Of a stretch of DNA of 23,573 bases, positions 7,327 to 14,600 are shown piece by piece (position 1 is the first letter of the stretch; each line of letters starts with the position of its first letter). Source of the stretch: DROE01 sp964569865 (GTDB lineage Bacteria > Pseudomonadota > Alphaproteobacteria > Rhizobiales > Devosiaceae); assembly GCA_964569865.1 (NCBI GenBank), contig CAZMVQ010000037.1, positions 1-23,573 on the forward strand. The letters run 5' to 3'. The notes beneath the pieces are model-generated. The model did no database searches, was not told the origin of the DNA, and saw only the letters and a program-made list of their open reading frames with translations. The translations under genes and the position numbers were made by a program.

Positions 7327-8159
7327 CCTCAAAGATGACAACACGTATTGCTCAAAAGTTTGCCCAATGCGCTGCCCAAAATCGCCCGGCATTAGTTACC
7401 TTTATAACTGCCGGAGATCCGGATTTGAAAACCGGGCAGCAAATTCTTGATGGGCTTCCTGCCGCCGGGGCTGATCTGATTGAATTGGGCATGGCTTTTT
7501 CTGACCCGATGGCGGACGGTGTGGCAATTCAACTTGGTGGACAGCGGGCACTGGACGATGGCCACAATTTGCAAAAAACCCTTGATATGGTGAAAAAATT
7601 CAGGGTTGCAGATGACAGCACCCCAATTATTCTGATGGGATATTATAATCCCATTTATATCTATGGGGTTGATAAATTTCTGGCAGATGCAAAATCTGCC
7701 GGGGTGGACGGGCTGATTATCGTTGATTTACCGCTCGAAGAAGATGAGGAATTGTGCATTCCCGCCCTTGAAAACGGCCTGAATTTTATTCGCCTCACCA
7801 CTCCAACAACCGATCAAAAGCGCCTGAAACAGGTATTGGTCAATACTTCCGGTTTTGTCTATTATGTCTCGATGACCGGGGTAACCGGGGCCGCCCTTTC
7901 AAACCATGATGCGGTGGGCAAAGCCGTTGCCAAAATAAAAGCCCATACCAATCTGCCGGTAGCGGTTGGTTTTGGCATTAAAACCGCAAAAGATGCTGAG
8001 CTTATCGGGCGCCATGCGGATGGTGTGGTGGTGGGAACAGCGCTGGTCAATGCGCTGGCTGCAACCCTTAACCAGGGGCAAGCCAGCGAAAATACCGTCT
8101 CGGCAGTGCATGATCTGGTAAAATCCTTGGCTGAAGGCGTAAAAAAAGCCGGAAGCTGA
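7323..8159 (+). CDS. trpA: Tryptophan synthase alpha chain
   Basis: A 278-residue TIM-barrel subunit that cleaves indole-3-glycerol phosphate to indole and glyceraldehyde 3-phosphate and passes indole to TrpB. The catalytic pair, E. coli Glu49 and Asp60, corresponds to Glu54 (IELG) and Asp65 (MADG). GYYNPIYIYG (about 107-116), the flexible loop-6 region and the phosphate-binding VGFGIKTAKDA (about 219-229) are in order. The loop after Glu54 reads ELGMAFSDPMADGVAIQ, where relatives usually have Pro at the fourth residue (MP) and at the GP of DGPAIQ; this is treated as a finding. The start at 7323 overlaps the trpB stop by four bases; a second ATG at 7335 is possible. Confidence 0.97.
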   Translation: MTSKMTTRIAQKFAQCAAQNRPALVTFITAGDPDLKTGQQILDGLPAAGADLIELGMAFSDPMADGVAIQLGGQRALDDGHNLQKTLDMVKKFRVADDSTPIILMGYYNPIYIYGVDKFLADAKSAGVDGLIIVDLPLEEDEELCIPALENGLNFIRLTTPTTDQKRLKQVLVNTSGFVYYVSMTGVTGAALSNHDAVGKAVAKIKAHTNLPVAVGFGIKTAKDAELIGRHADGVVVGTALVNALAATLNQGQASENTVSAVHDLVKSLAEGVKKAGS

Positions 8160-8234
8160 AAACAAATTTCTCGTATATTGTTTTATAAATTGGCTTTGCG
8201 AACCAGGCCAGGTGCTGATAAGTTATAAAAAAAT

Positions 8235-8246
8235 ACCCATATGGGT
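8235..8246. repeat. 12-bp perfect palindrome upstream of accD
   Basis: ACCCAT/ATGGGT forms a gapless 12-base palindrome, 50 bases before the accD start, in the 136-base gap after trpA. Without a loop it is more like a dimeric protein-binding site than an RNA hairpin. A chance origin cannot be excluded. Confidence 0.3.
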
Positions 8247-8295
8247 TTGAGACGGCTAAACTAGTAGCCCAAGACCGCACGAAAAGAGAGCTCAG

Positions 8296-9249
8296 ATGAA
8301 CTGGATCAACAATATCGTCAGGCCAAAAATCCGATCTTTCCTGAATAAAAAGGAAAGCCCGGATAATCTATGGGTCAAATGTCCGGTATCTGGAGAAATG
8401 GTATTCTATAAAGATCTGGAGGCCAACCAATGGGTGGTGCCCGGGTCTGGTCATCATATGCGCATCAAAGCCCGTGACCGGTTGGGAAGTTTTTTTGATG
8501 GCGGCGCCTATGAAGAATTGGGTTTCCCCGAAACAGTGCATGATCCATTAAAATTTCGAGCTGCCAAGCGCTACTCAGATCAGTTGCGTGATGATCGCAA
8601 CAAAACAGGGCTTCAGGATGCCATCCTTGCAGCCTCTGGCCATGTTCTTGGGCAAAAAATGGTTGCCTGCGCCCATGATTTTGATTTTCGTGGCGGCTCA
8701 TTAGGAACCGCAGCCGGTGAGGCAATTTTAACGTCCATGGGCCACGCAGTAGAAAAGAAACTGCCATTTATAATGTTCACAGCTTCTGGCGGCGCACGCA
8801 TGCAAGAGGGGGTGCTCTCCCTTATGCAAATGCCGCGCACGACCATTGGCGTGCAAATGCTAAACGAGGCCGGGCTGCCCTATATTGTGGTTTTGACCAA
8901 TCCGACCACAGGCGGGGTTACTGCCTCCTATGCCATGCTTGGGGATGTGCACATTGCTGAACCGGGTGCTGAAATCGGTTTCGCCGGAGCAAGGGTGATC
9001 GAGCAGACTATTCGTGAAAAACTTCCCGACGGGTTTCAGCGTGCTGAATATCTGCATGAAAAGGGCATGATTGATATGGTGGTGCACCGCCATAATCTGC
9101 GCGATACCATTAGTTCACTGGTGGGGATTTTTACCAAAGCTCCCGCATCACAAAATTCTTCCACTGGCACATTCGCCAAGCCTGTCGAGGCGGATGATGC
9201 ACCCCTGATGGCACCTGATGCTCCGCCAGAGGCAGCCCACGCCGAGTGA
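8296..9249 (+). CDS. accD: Acetyl-CoA carboxylase carboxyltransferase subunit beta
   Basis: A 317-residue subunit that, with AccA, transfers the carboxyl group from biotin to acetyl-CoA to make malonyl-CoA for fatty-acid synthesis. The N-terminus reads WVKCPVSGEMVFYKDLEANQ, where the classic four-cysteine zinc finger of E. coli AccD is reduced to one Cys; this reduction is usual in Alphaproteobacteria. The crotonase-fold core shows FRGGSLGTAAGE (about 134-145), FTASGGARMQEG (about 161-172) and TNPTTGGVTASYAMLGD (about 201-217). The last 40 residues are a Pro/Ala-rich variable tail. AGAG lies about 9 bases before the ATG. The stop overlaps the folC start (GTGA at 9246-9249), and the accD-folC pairing after trpA is the normal proteobacterial arrangement. 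Confidence 0.96.
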   Translation: MNWINNIVRPKIRSFLNKKESPDNLWVKCPVSGEMVFYKDLEANQWVVPGSGHHMRIKARDRLGSFFDGGAYEELGFPETVHDPLKFRAAKRYSDQLRDDRNKTGLQDAILAASGHVLGQKMVACAHDFDFRGGSLGTAAGEAILTSMGHAVEKKLPFIMFTASGGARMQEGVLSLMQMPRTTIGVQMLNEAGLPYIVVLTNPTTGGVTASYAMLGDVHIAEPGAEIGFAGARVIEQTIREKLPDGFQRAEYLHEKGMIDMVVHRHNLRDTISSLVGIFTKAPASQNSSTGTFAKPVEADDAPLMAPDAPPEAAHAE

Positions 9250-10547
9250 GCAGGACCGATATAATTTTGGAGCGGCTGTTAAAGCTGCATCCCAATAAGC
9301 TGATAGATTTAAAACTTAATCGGGTCGAGCGCCTGCTTGAGGCACTTGGCCGCCCGCAGGATAAAGTGCCGCCGGTAATTCATGTGGCAGGCACCAATGG
9401 CAAGGGGTCCACCATTGCCCACTTAAGGGCATTTCTTGAGGCTGCGGGTAAAAAAGTACACGTCTATACCTCCCCCCATCTGGTGAATTTTAATGAACGT
9501 ATCAGGTTGGCAGGCACTTTGGTTTCAAATGATATTTTGAGTGAAGCCCTTGAGGTTTGTGAAGAAAAAAATGCCTCAAAGCCCATAACCTATTTTGAAA
9601 TCACCACAGCTGCCGCATTTCATCTGTTTGCCAAAGTCGAGGCTGACTATTTGCTGCTTGAAGTTGGCCTTGGCGGCAGGTTTGACGCGACCAATGTTAT
9701 AGATAATCCATACGGGACCATAATCACCCCCGTTTCCATCGATCATGTGGAATTTTTGGGCAATGATCTGGCCTCGATTGCCCATGAAAAATCAGGCATA
9801 TTGAAATCCGGCTCTCCGGCGGTGGTTGGGCGTCAGCCAGAAGAGGCTGCAAATGCAATTGAAAAAGAAGCAACCCGGCTAGGCGTTGATATAAAATTTG
9901 CCGGACAGGATTTTGATTTTTATCCCCAACACTCCCGCCTGATTTATCAGGATGGTTCTGGCCTGCTGGATTTACTCCCCTCAGGTTTGAGCGGGGATTT
10001 CCAAAATGATAACGCAGCGCTGGCAATCGCAGCGGTCAGGTTTTTTGATTTGCCGGTAGATGAAAAAGCTATTGAAAAAGGCATGAAAAATGTATCATGG
10101 CCGGGTCGGTTAATGCGGCTTGAAGGGGGTAATCTGGCTGACAGATTGCATGAAACACAGCAATTATGGCTCGATGGCGGACATAATGAAGCTGCGGGCA
10201 ATGTGCTGGCCAAAGCGCTTGAAGCAATGCCACAAATCGGTGGTAAACGTCCGCTTGTGTTAATTCTTGGTGCCTATGCCAATAAGGATATGGCCGGTTT
10301 CTTAGAACATTTTGAGGGCATGGTTGAAAAAATCATCACGATCAAAATGAACGGGGCGCGCCAAAGCTGGAGCGCAAAAAATCTGGCAGAAATTGCTCGC
10401 TCCAATGGTTTTGAAGCGCAAGATGCCATTGATATTGAAACTGCCTTAACTTTGGCTACCCAGATAAAAAACGCCCGCATTGTTATATGCGGGTCGTTGC
10501 ATTTGGCAGGTGATGTTTTGTTTAAGAACAAAACCCAAATTAGCTGA
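9246..10547 (+). CDS. folC: Bifunctional folylpolyglutamate synthase/dihydrofolate synthase
   Basis: A 433-residue ATP-dependent Mur-ligase-family enzyme that adds glutamate to dihydropteroate and extends the polyglutamate tail of folates. The P-loop GTNGKGS is at residues 49-55, followed by the YTSPHLVNFNERIR folate-binding segment (about 75-88). LLEVGLGGRFDATNV (about 137-151) and SIDHVEFLGNDLASIAHEKSGI (about 164-185) are family signatures; the C-terminal ligase domain carries LWLDGGHNEAA (about 311-321). The start is GTG at 9246, overlapping the accD stop by four bases, so translation is coupled. It ends at 10547 facing the convergent trxA, across a hairpin-rich spacer. Confidence 0.96.
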   Translation: MSRTDIILERLLKLHPNKLIDLKLNRVERLLEALGRPQDKVPPVIHVAGTNGKGSTIAHLRAFLEAAGKKVHVYTSPHLVNFNERIRLAGTLVSNDILSEALEVCEEKNASKPITYFEITTAAAFHLFAKVEADYLLLEVGLGGRFDATNVIDNPYGTIITPVSIDHVEFLGNDLASIAHEKSGILKSGSPAVVGRQPEEAANAIEKEATRLGVDIKFAGQDFDFYPQHSRLIYQDGSGLLDLLPSGLSGDFQNDNAALAIAAVRFFDLPVDEKAIEKGMKNVSWPGRLMRLEGGNLADRLHETQQLWLDGGHNEAAGNVLAKALEAMPQIGGKRPLVLILGAYANKDMAGFLEHFEGMVEKIITIKMNGARQSWSAKNLAEIARSNGFEAQDAIDIETALTLATQIKNARIVICGSLHLAGDVLFKNKTQIS

Positions 10548-10554
10548 TTTGATA

Positions 10555-10590
10555 CCTGTCAGTTTCTGGCTAAAACCAAAAATTGACAGG
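10555..10590. repeat. Imperfect inverted repeat after folC (hairpin 1)
   Basis: CCTGTCAGTTT (10555-10565) pairs with AAATTGACAGG (10580-10590) over 11 positions, with one G-T wobble; a smaller TGG/CCA pairing is possible inside the 14-base loop. It starts 8 bases after the folC stop, in a convergent intergenic region. There is no T-run, so it may block 3' exonuclease or act with Rho rather than as an intrinsic terminator. Confidence 0.55.
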
Positions 10591-10607
10591 GGATAGTGAT
10601 GTTTAGG

Positions 10608-10632
10608 CTATTTCGGTTTTTAACTGAAATAG
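10608..10632. repeat. Imperfect inverted repeat between folC and trxA (hairpin 2)
   Basis: CTATTTCGGTT (10608-10618), loop TTT and AACTGAAATAG (10622-10632) form an 11-bp stem with one G-T wobble. It is A+T-rich and lies between hairpin 1 and the GC-rich element. No T-run follows on either strand. A possible mRNA 3'-end structure for one or both convergent transcripts. Confidence 0.55.
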
Positions 10633-10635
10633 TCA

Positions 10636-10709
10636 GGCCGCGAAGAGCGGACCGGCGCTAGTGCGCCGCGACCGCGCAGGCCCGCCATAGGCGGATTAGC
10701 CGCGAGCGA
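10636..10709. repeat. GC-rich palindromic intergenic element
   Basis: A 74-base block with 56 G/C (76 %), sharply different from its surroundings, in the convergent gap between folC and trxA. It contains the stem GGCGC/GCGCC around TAGT (10654-10667), the stem CCGCC/GGCGG around ATA (10682-10694) and three direct copies of GCCGCGA at 10637, 10665 and 10699. It has no reading frame of note. The look is that of a dispersed repetitive extragenic palindrome or small structured RNA; only one copy is in this window, so dispersal is inference. Confidence 0.6.
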
Positions 10710-10713
10710 TATT

Positions 10714-11034
10714 TTAAGCGTGGCTTTGAAGCCATTTGGCCATGTCGGCCTTTGGAGTTCCGGCACCCACTTTTATGTCCACGGCCTCTCCGCCTTTGAA
10801 CAGGATCATGGTGGGGATGGAACGCACGCCAAATTTGATGGTGGTATTTTGATTTTCATCAATATTGAGTTTGGCAATTTTTACCTTGCCATCCAGATCG
10901 GAAGATAATTCTTCCAGCATGGGGCCGATTGCTTTACACGGGCCACACCATTCGGCCCAGAAATCCACCAAAACCGGAATGTCGGATTTTAGTACTTCCT
11001 TGTCGAAATCAGCGTCGGTTACTTTGAGCGTCAT
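10714..11034 (-). CDS. trxA: Thioredoxin
   Basis: A 106-residue classical thioredoxin, a cytosolic dithiol donor for ribonucleotide reductase, methionine sulfoxide reductase and others, itself reduced by thioredoxin reductase. The active site WCGPC has Cys30 and Cys33. The buried Asp24 (VDFWAEW) and the cis-proline loop SIPTMILF near residues 73-80 are present, and length is typical. The ATG at 11034 has only a weak GAAAG upstream. It is downstream of addA by 71 bases on the same strand, an arrangement widely conserved in Rhizobiales, and is the last gene of the minus-strand block before the convergent spacer with folC. Confidence 0.97.
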   Translation of the reverse strand: MTLKVTDADFDKEVLKSDIPVLVDFWAEWCGPCKAIGPMLEELSSDLDGKVKIAKLNIDENQNTTIKFGVRSIPTMILFKGGEAVDIKVGAGTPKADMAKWLQSHA

Positions 11035-11105
11035 AGTTCAAAACTTTCATTAGTAATAACTGTTATATGCATAGTTAGAAAGAAACGGGAAGGGTTTCAA
11101 GTGCA

Positions 11106-14100
11106 TCAAGTAATATTGAAACCAATCGTGGCCTCAAGGATCAGATCGTTTTGCAGCGGCATCAGAGTTTGATTTTTTGTCCAGTAAATGGCTGTTGATA
11201 CCGAATGATCAGGAAACAGCTTTTCGCCACAGCGCAGATATAGCCCCATTTGAATAAGATATTGTTGACCCGTTTGCTCCGGCGATATGGGGATATGGGC
11301 AGAAGACTTAAAATCCACCAATAAAATGCTGTAATTTTCTGTAATTGTCCTGTCAATTCTGCCAATTATTGTTACCGGTGAGCCATCTTTTTCTCCATGC
11401 ACAAAAATGGGCAGTTCGGCTCGTGAGTTTTCTCCAAAAAGTAATTTTGCGTCCTCTCCATTGAGAATAGACAGTGCCTTTTCAACCAGTTTCTGATGAT
11501 CTTCAGGCTGATCCGACAAGATTTTTTGAAGAGAAAAGTATCCGGTTTCTTCTCTTTCCTCGGGTTTGACAGGTGCCAGATATTGCAATAGCGAATGTAA
11601 AGCCAGACCTCTTTTTCGAATGTTGTCAGAGTTTTCAGACCCAAAGGACCGAGGGATTTTTTCTGACCCGGTTTGAAAAACATCTTCTTCCGCTAAATGG
11701 TTTTTTAAGGAGATATTATCACTGACATTTGAGGGACGAATAATCTGCGCCGTAACTGACAGGGGCAGTTTTTTGAATTTTGGCAAAACAATCTTTTTCT
11801 CGATGTTTTGCTCGCTTTCAAAAATCTCAAGCGGCAAGGTTGCATTTGCTGGAAAACAAATTGCCTGCTCATCTTCGTTTAATATATCCTGAAGCCCTGT
11901 TTTTCCCTCCAGCGCATCAAGAATTGCCCCATACCAATTTTGCTGGTTTCCAGGGTTTTTTATGTCTTCACTGGAAATTTCTTTGCTGCCGGTAACATAT
12001 AATTCGTCTTCGGCCCGGGTCATGGCCACATAGAGTTTGCGCCAATATTCAGCTTTTTCTTCATCGGCTTTTTTTTGCCTAAAATGTTCCAGTGTCTCTT
12101 GTGAATGTTGCTCTTTGCTCCCGTGAACAAGCATCGGCGTGTCGTTATCGCTAAAGAAAACCGTGTCTCTGAAACGGGGTTTGCTGGTGGCATCGGCCAA
12201 AATAACGATGGGGGCCTCAAGCCCCTTGGCCCCGTGAACACTCATCACCCGGACCCCACCTCCCGCTTCGTTCAACTCGCGTTTGATTTCAATTTCTTGC
12301 TCGCCAAGCATATGCAAAAACCCCTGCAGCGAAGGCTGCGAGCTATTTTCATGCTCCAATGCCAGATCAAGAAATGAATTGATTACCTCGTCGATTTCCT
12401 CACCCAACCTGCGATGAAATTTTTTCATGCCGTTCTTGGCAAAAAGCACATCGGCATAAAACTCATATGGACGATCAAAATCCAGATGCGAACGCATTTC
12501 TAAAAGCTCATCATGGGCAATTGCGGCCCAGTCATGGTTTTTTGCCTCTTTGCCAAGGGATTTCCAGACAGATGTGCCTTCCCCCCTGCCTATGCAAATG
12601 CACTCCAGCTGGTCTTCAGGAAAAGCAAATAATGGAGAGCGCAACAGGGCAGCCAGGGTCAGGTCATCATTGGGGTTTAACAATATTTCCCCCAATGCCT
12701 TTAGATCCTGCACAACTATATGGGAGTTGACGATAAGCCTGTCGGCGCCCGGTGTGGGAATATTGCGCGATTTTAAGGAACGGATTATTTCGTGAAAAAC
12801 CGGCCCGCGACTTTGCACCAGAATCAAAATATCATCGGCGCAAACCGCTCTGGCTCGCGCACCAAGTGCACGTTTGCTATCCAGCCAGTGTTTAATCTGC
12901 TCCCCAATGCGCTCGGCGGTCTGGCGCTCTTTGCTCTGCAATGATTTAGCCGGCTCGTTCAACCATTCTTTATCCACTGAAGCAGTTTTTTCTTCTATGG
13001 GCGGCGGCCAAAAAACAACACTCCCCCCTTTATCGGCGCGGGCACTTTCGTGGGTTACTTTGCAATCCCTTGCCAACAGGGCGCTGGCAATGTCGGTACG
13101 CTGACAAAGCATATCAACGGCCGCAAGAATGTTGGGCAAAGTTCTAAAACTTGCGAGAAATGAAATTTCTTCAAATGGTTTTTTTGCCTGTCCAGCCTTA
13201 AATTTTAACTCTTTTCCGGTCTGGGCAAACAGTTTTGGCTCGGCACCCTGAAAACCAAAAATTGATTGTTTTTCGTCCCCGACGCCAAAAATTGTGCGGA
13301 TTTTCAGGTTGGAACTTTCACCGGAAAAAAACTCTTCAACCAATAATCTTACTACTCGCCACTGATCTGGGTTGGTGTCCTGACTTTCATCCACCAGAAT
13401 ATGGGTCATGCCCGCATCCATTTTATAGCGCACCCAATCGGCAGAATTTCCCTTCGATAATAACAGCTCAAACCGGGTTACCAGATCATCAAAATCTAAA
13501 ACCTCCATAGCCTGTTTTGCCTGTTCATAGGAGCGCCAGATTTTATCCAGCACATCTATCAACGCCTCTGATCGCTCAATCAGGGCAATCTTGATTGTTT
13601 CAAGACCTAGCTCAAATATGCGCTGCTGTTCTGTCTCTAAAAGTTCTAAAATTTGCGAGTTTTGCGGTTTTTCTCTTGCCAACAGCAAGGTTTTTCGCGG
13701 CGTGCCTTTATTGGTCAAAAAAGCAGCTTGCAAGCCCTCACTGCTCAAAGTTTCAAAAGACATTTTTGCCAGAAGGTTTACAAATCGCATGCTTTTTGCA
13801 TCTGGCGATGAATGCTCCAACAGTTCAATCACACTGCTAAAACTATGCTTATTAAACAGAGTTGAAGTTACAATTTCTTCCCTGATCTGCTCCAGAGTGC
13901 GCTTTGATTTAACGTTGAGAAAACGGCGTAAATTGTTTTTTGCCACATCTATATCGGCCAGAACCGGACGCAAATTGCGTCCGTTGCTCAAGGCAAAACC
14001 TATCGCTTTACCAATCGCGTCATCGCCCATATGCATAAATAAATCCATGACGGATTTGGCAGTGTCCAAGTCCCCGCCAAGCCCCCCGGCCAACACTCTT

Positions 14101-14600
14101 TTTGTTGCTCTCTCAATGAGATTTTTGCGTTCATTTTCTTCGATGACGCTGAAATTTACCGGAATATCTGCCTCCAGCGGAAACCGGTGCAATGCCGCTT
14201 CGCAAAATCCATGAATGGTGCTTACTTTCAAGCCACCCGGTGTTTCAAGCGCCAGAGCAAACAGGGTGCGCGCCTGAGCAATTTTATCGGTAGCAGGAAC
14301 CTTGCCGGTGATAGCTTTAAGCTCATTTTTCAGCTCTTCATCATCAAGCAAAACCCATTTTGAAAGGTCTTGCCCAATACGGTTTTTCATCTCTGCGGCT
14401 GCGGCCTTGGTATAGGTCAGGCAAAGAATATTTTGTGGTGCCACCCCGCTTAAAAGCAGTCGCAAAACCCTTTTTGTCAGGATGTAGGTTTTTCCGGACC
14501 CCGCATTTGCTGCAACCCAGATCGAGTTTTGAGGATTTCCCGCCCGCAACTGATTGGCGACAATGTCCGGGCTTGCAAAAATTTCTGGTTTTAAAGCCAT
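11106..14600 (-). CDS. addA: Double-strand break repair helicase-nuclease AddA
   Basis: A 1164-residue subunit of AddAB, the RecBCD-like complex that unwinds and resects double-strand breaks and loads RecA. The N-terminal UvrD/Rep helicase has Walker A AGSGKT at residues 33-38, TYTKAAAAEM (motif Ia, about 62-71) and Walker B VDESQDT near 403-409. Motif V/VI segments VMSVHGAKGLEAPIV and YVAMTRAEDELYV follow. The C-terminal RecB-type nuclease reads GRIDRT (about 1080) and LLVDFKSS, with Asp1096 and Lys1098 as metal/catalytic residues, then a QYLIQMGLY helix. I chose ATG 14600, which forms TGATG with the addB stop and has GGAGAAAG upstream, over the TTG one codon earlier. Coupled to addB. Confidence 0.96.
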   Translation of the reverse strand: MALKPEIFASPDIVANQLRAGNPQNSIWVAANAGSGKTYILTKRVLRLLLSGVAPQNILCLTYTKAAAAEMKNRIGQDLSKWVLLDDEELKNELKAITGKVPATDKIAQARTLFALALETPGGLKVSTIHGFCEAALHRFPLEADIPVNFSVIEENERKNLIERATKRVLAGGLGGDLDTAKSVMDLFMHMGDDAIGKAIGFALSNGRNLRPVLADIDVAKNNLRRFLNVKSKRTLEQIREEIVTSTLFNKHSFSSVIELLEHSSPDAKSMRFVNLLAKMSFETLSSEGLQAAFLTNKGTPRKTLLLAREKPQNSQILELLETEQQRIFELGLETIKIALIERSEALIDVLDKIWRSYEQAKQAMEVLDFDDLVTRFELLLSKGNSADWVRYKMDAGMTHILVDESQDTNPDQWRVVRLLVEEFFSGESSNLKIRTIFGVGDEKQSIFGFQGAEPKLFAQTGKELKFKAGQAKKPFEEISFLASFRTLPNILAAVDMLCQRTDIASALLARDCKVTHESARADKGGSVVFWPPPIEEKTASVDKEWLNEPAKSLQSKERQTAERIGEQIKHWLDSKRALGARARAVCADDILILVQSRGPVFHEIIRSLKSRNIPTPGADRLIVNSHIVVQDLKALGEILLNPNDDLTLAALLRSPLFAFPEDQLECICIGRGEGTSVWKSLGKEAKNHDWAAIAHDELLEMRSHLDFDRPYEFYADVLFAKNGMKKFHRRLGEEIDEVINSFLDLALEHENSSQPSLQGFLHMLGEQEIEIKRELNEAGGGVRVMSVHGAKGLEAPIVILADATSKPRFRDTVFFSDNDTPMLVHGSKEQHSQETLEHFRQKKADEEKAEYWRKLYVAMTRAEDELYVTGSKEISSEDIKNPGNQQNWYGAILDALEGKTGLQDILNEDEQAICFPANATLPLEIFESEQNIEKKIVLPKFKKLPLSVTAQIIRPSNVSDNISLKNHLAEEDVFQTGSEKIPRSFGSENSDNIRKRGLALHSLLQYLAPVKPEEREETGYFSLQKILSDQPEDHQKLVEKALSILNGEDAKLLFGENSRAELPIFVHGEKDGSPVTIIGRIDRTITENYSILLVDFKSSAHIPISPEQTGQQYLIQMGLYLRCGEKLFPDHSVSTAIYWTKNQTLMPLQNDLILEATIGFNIT

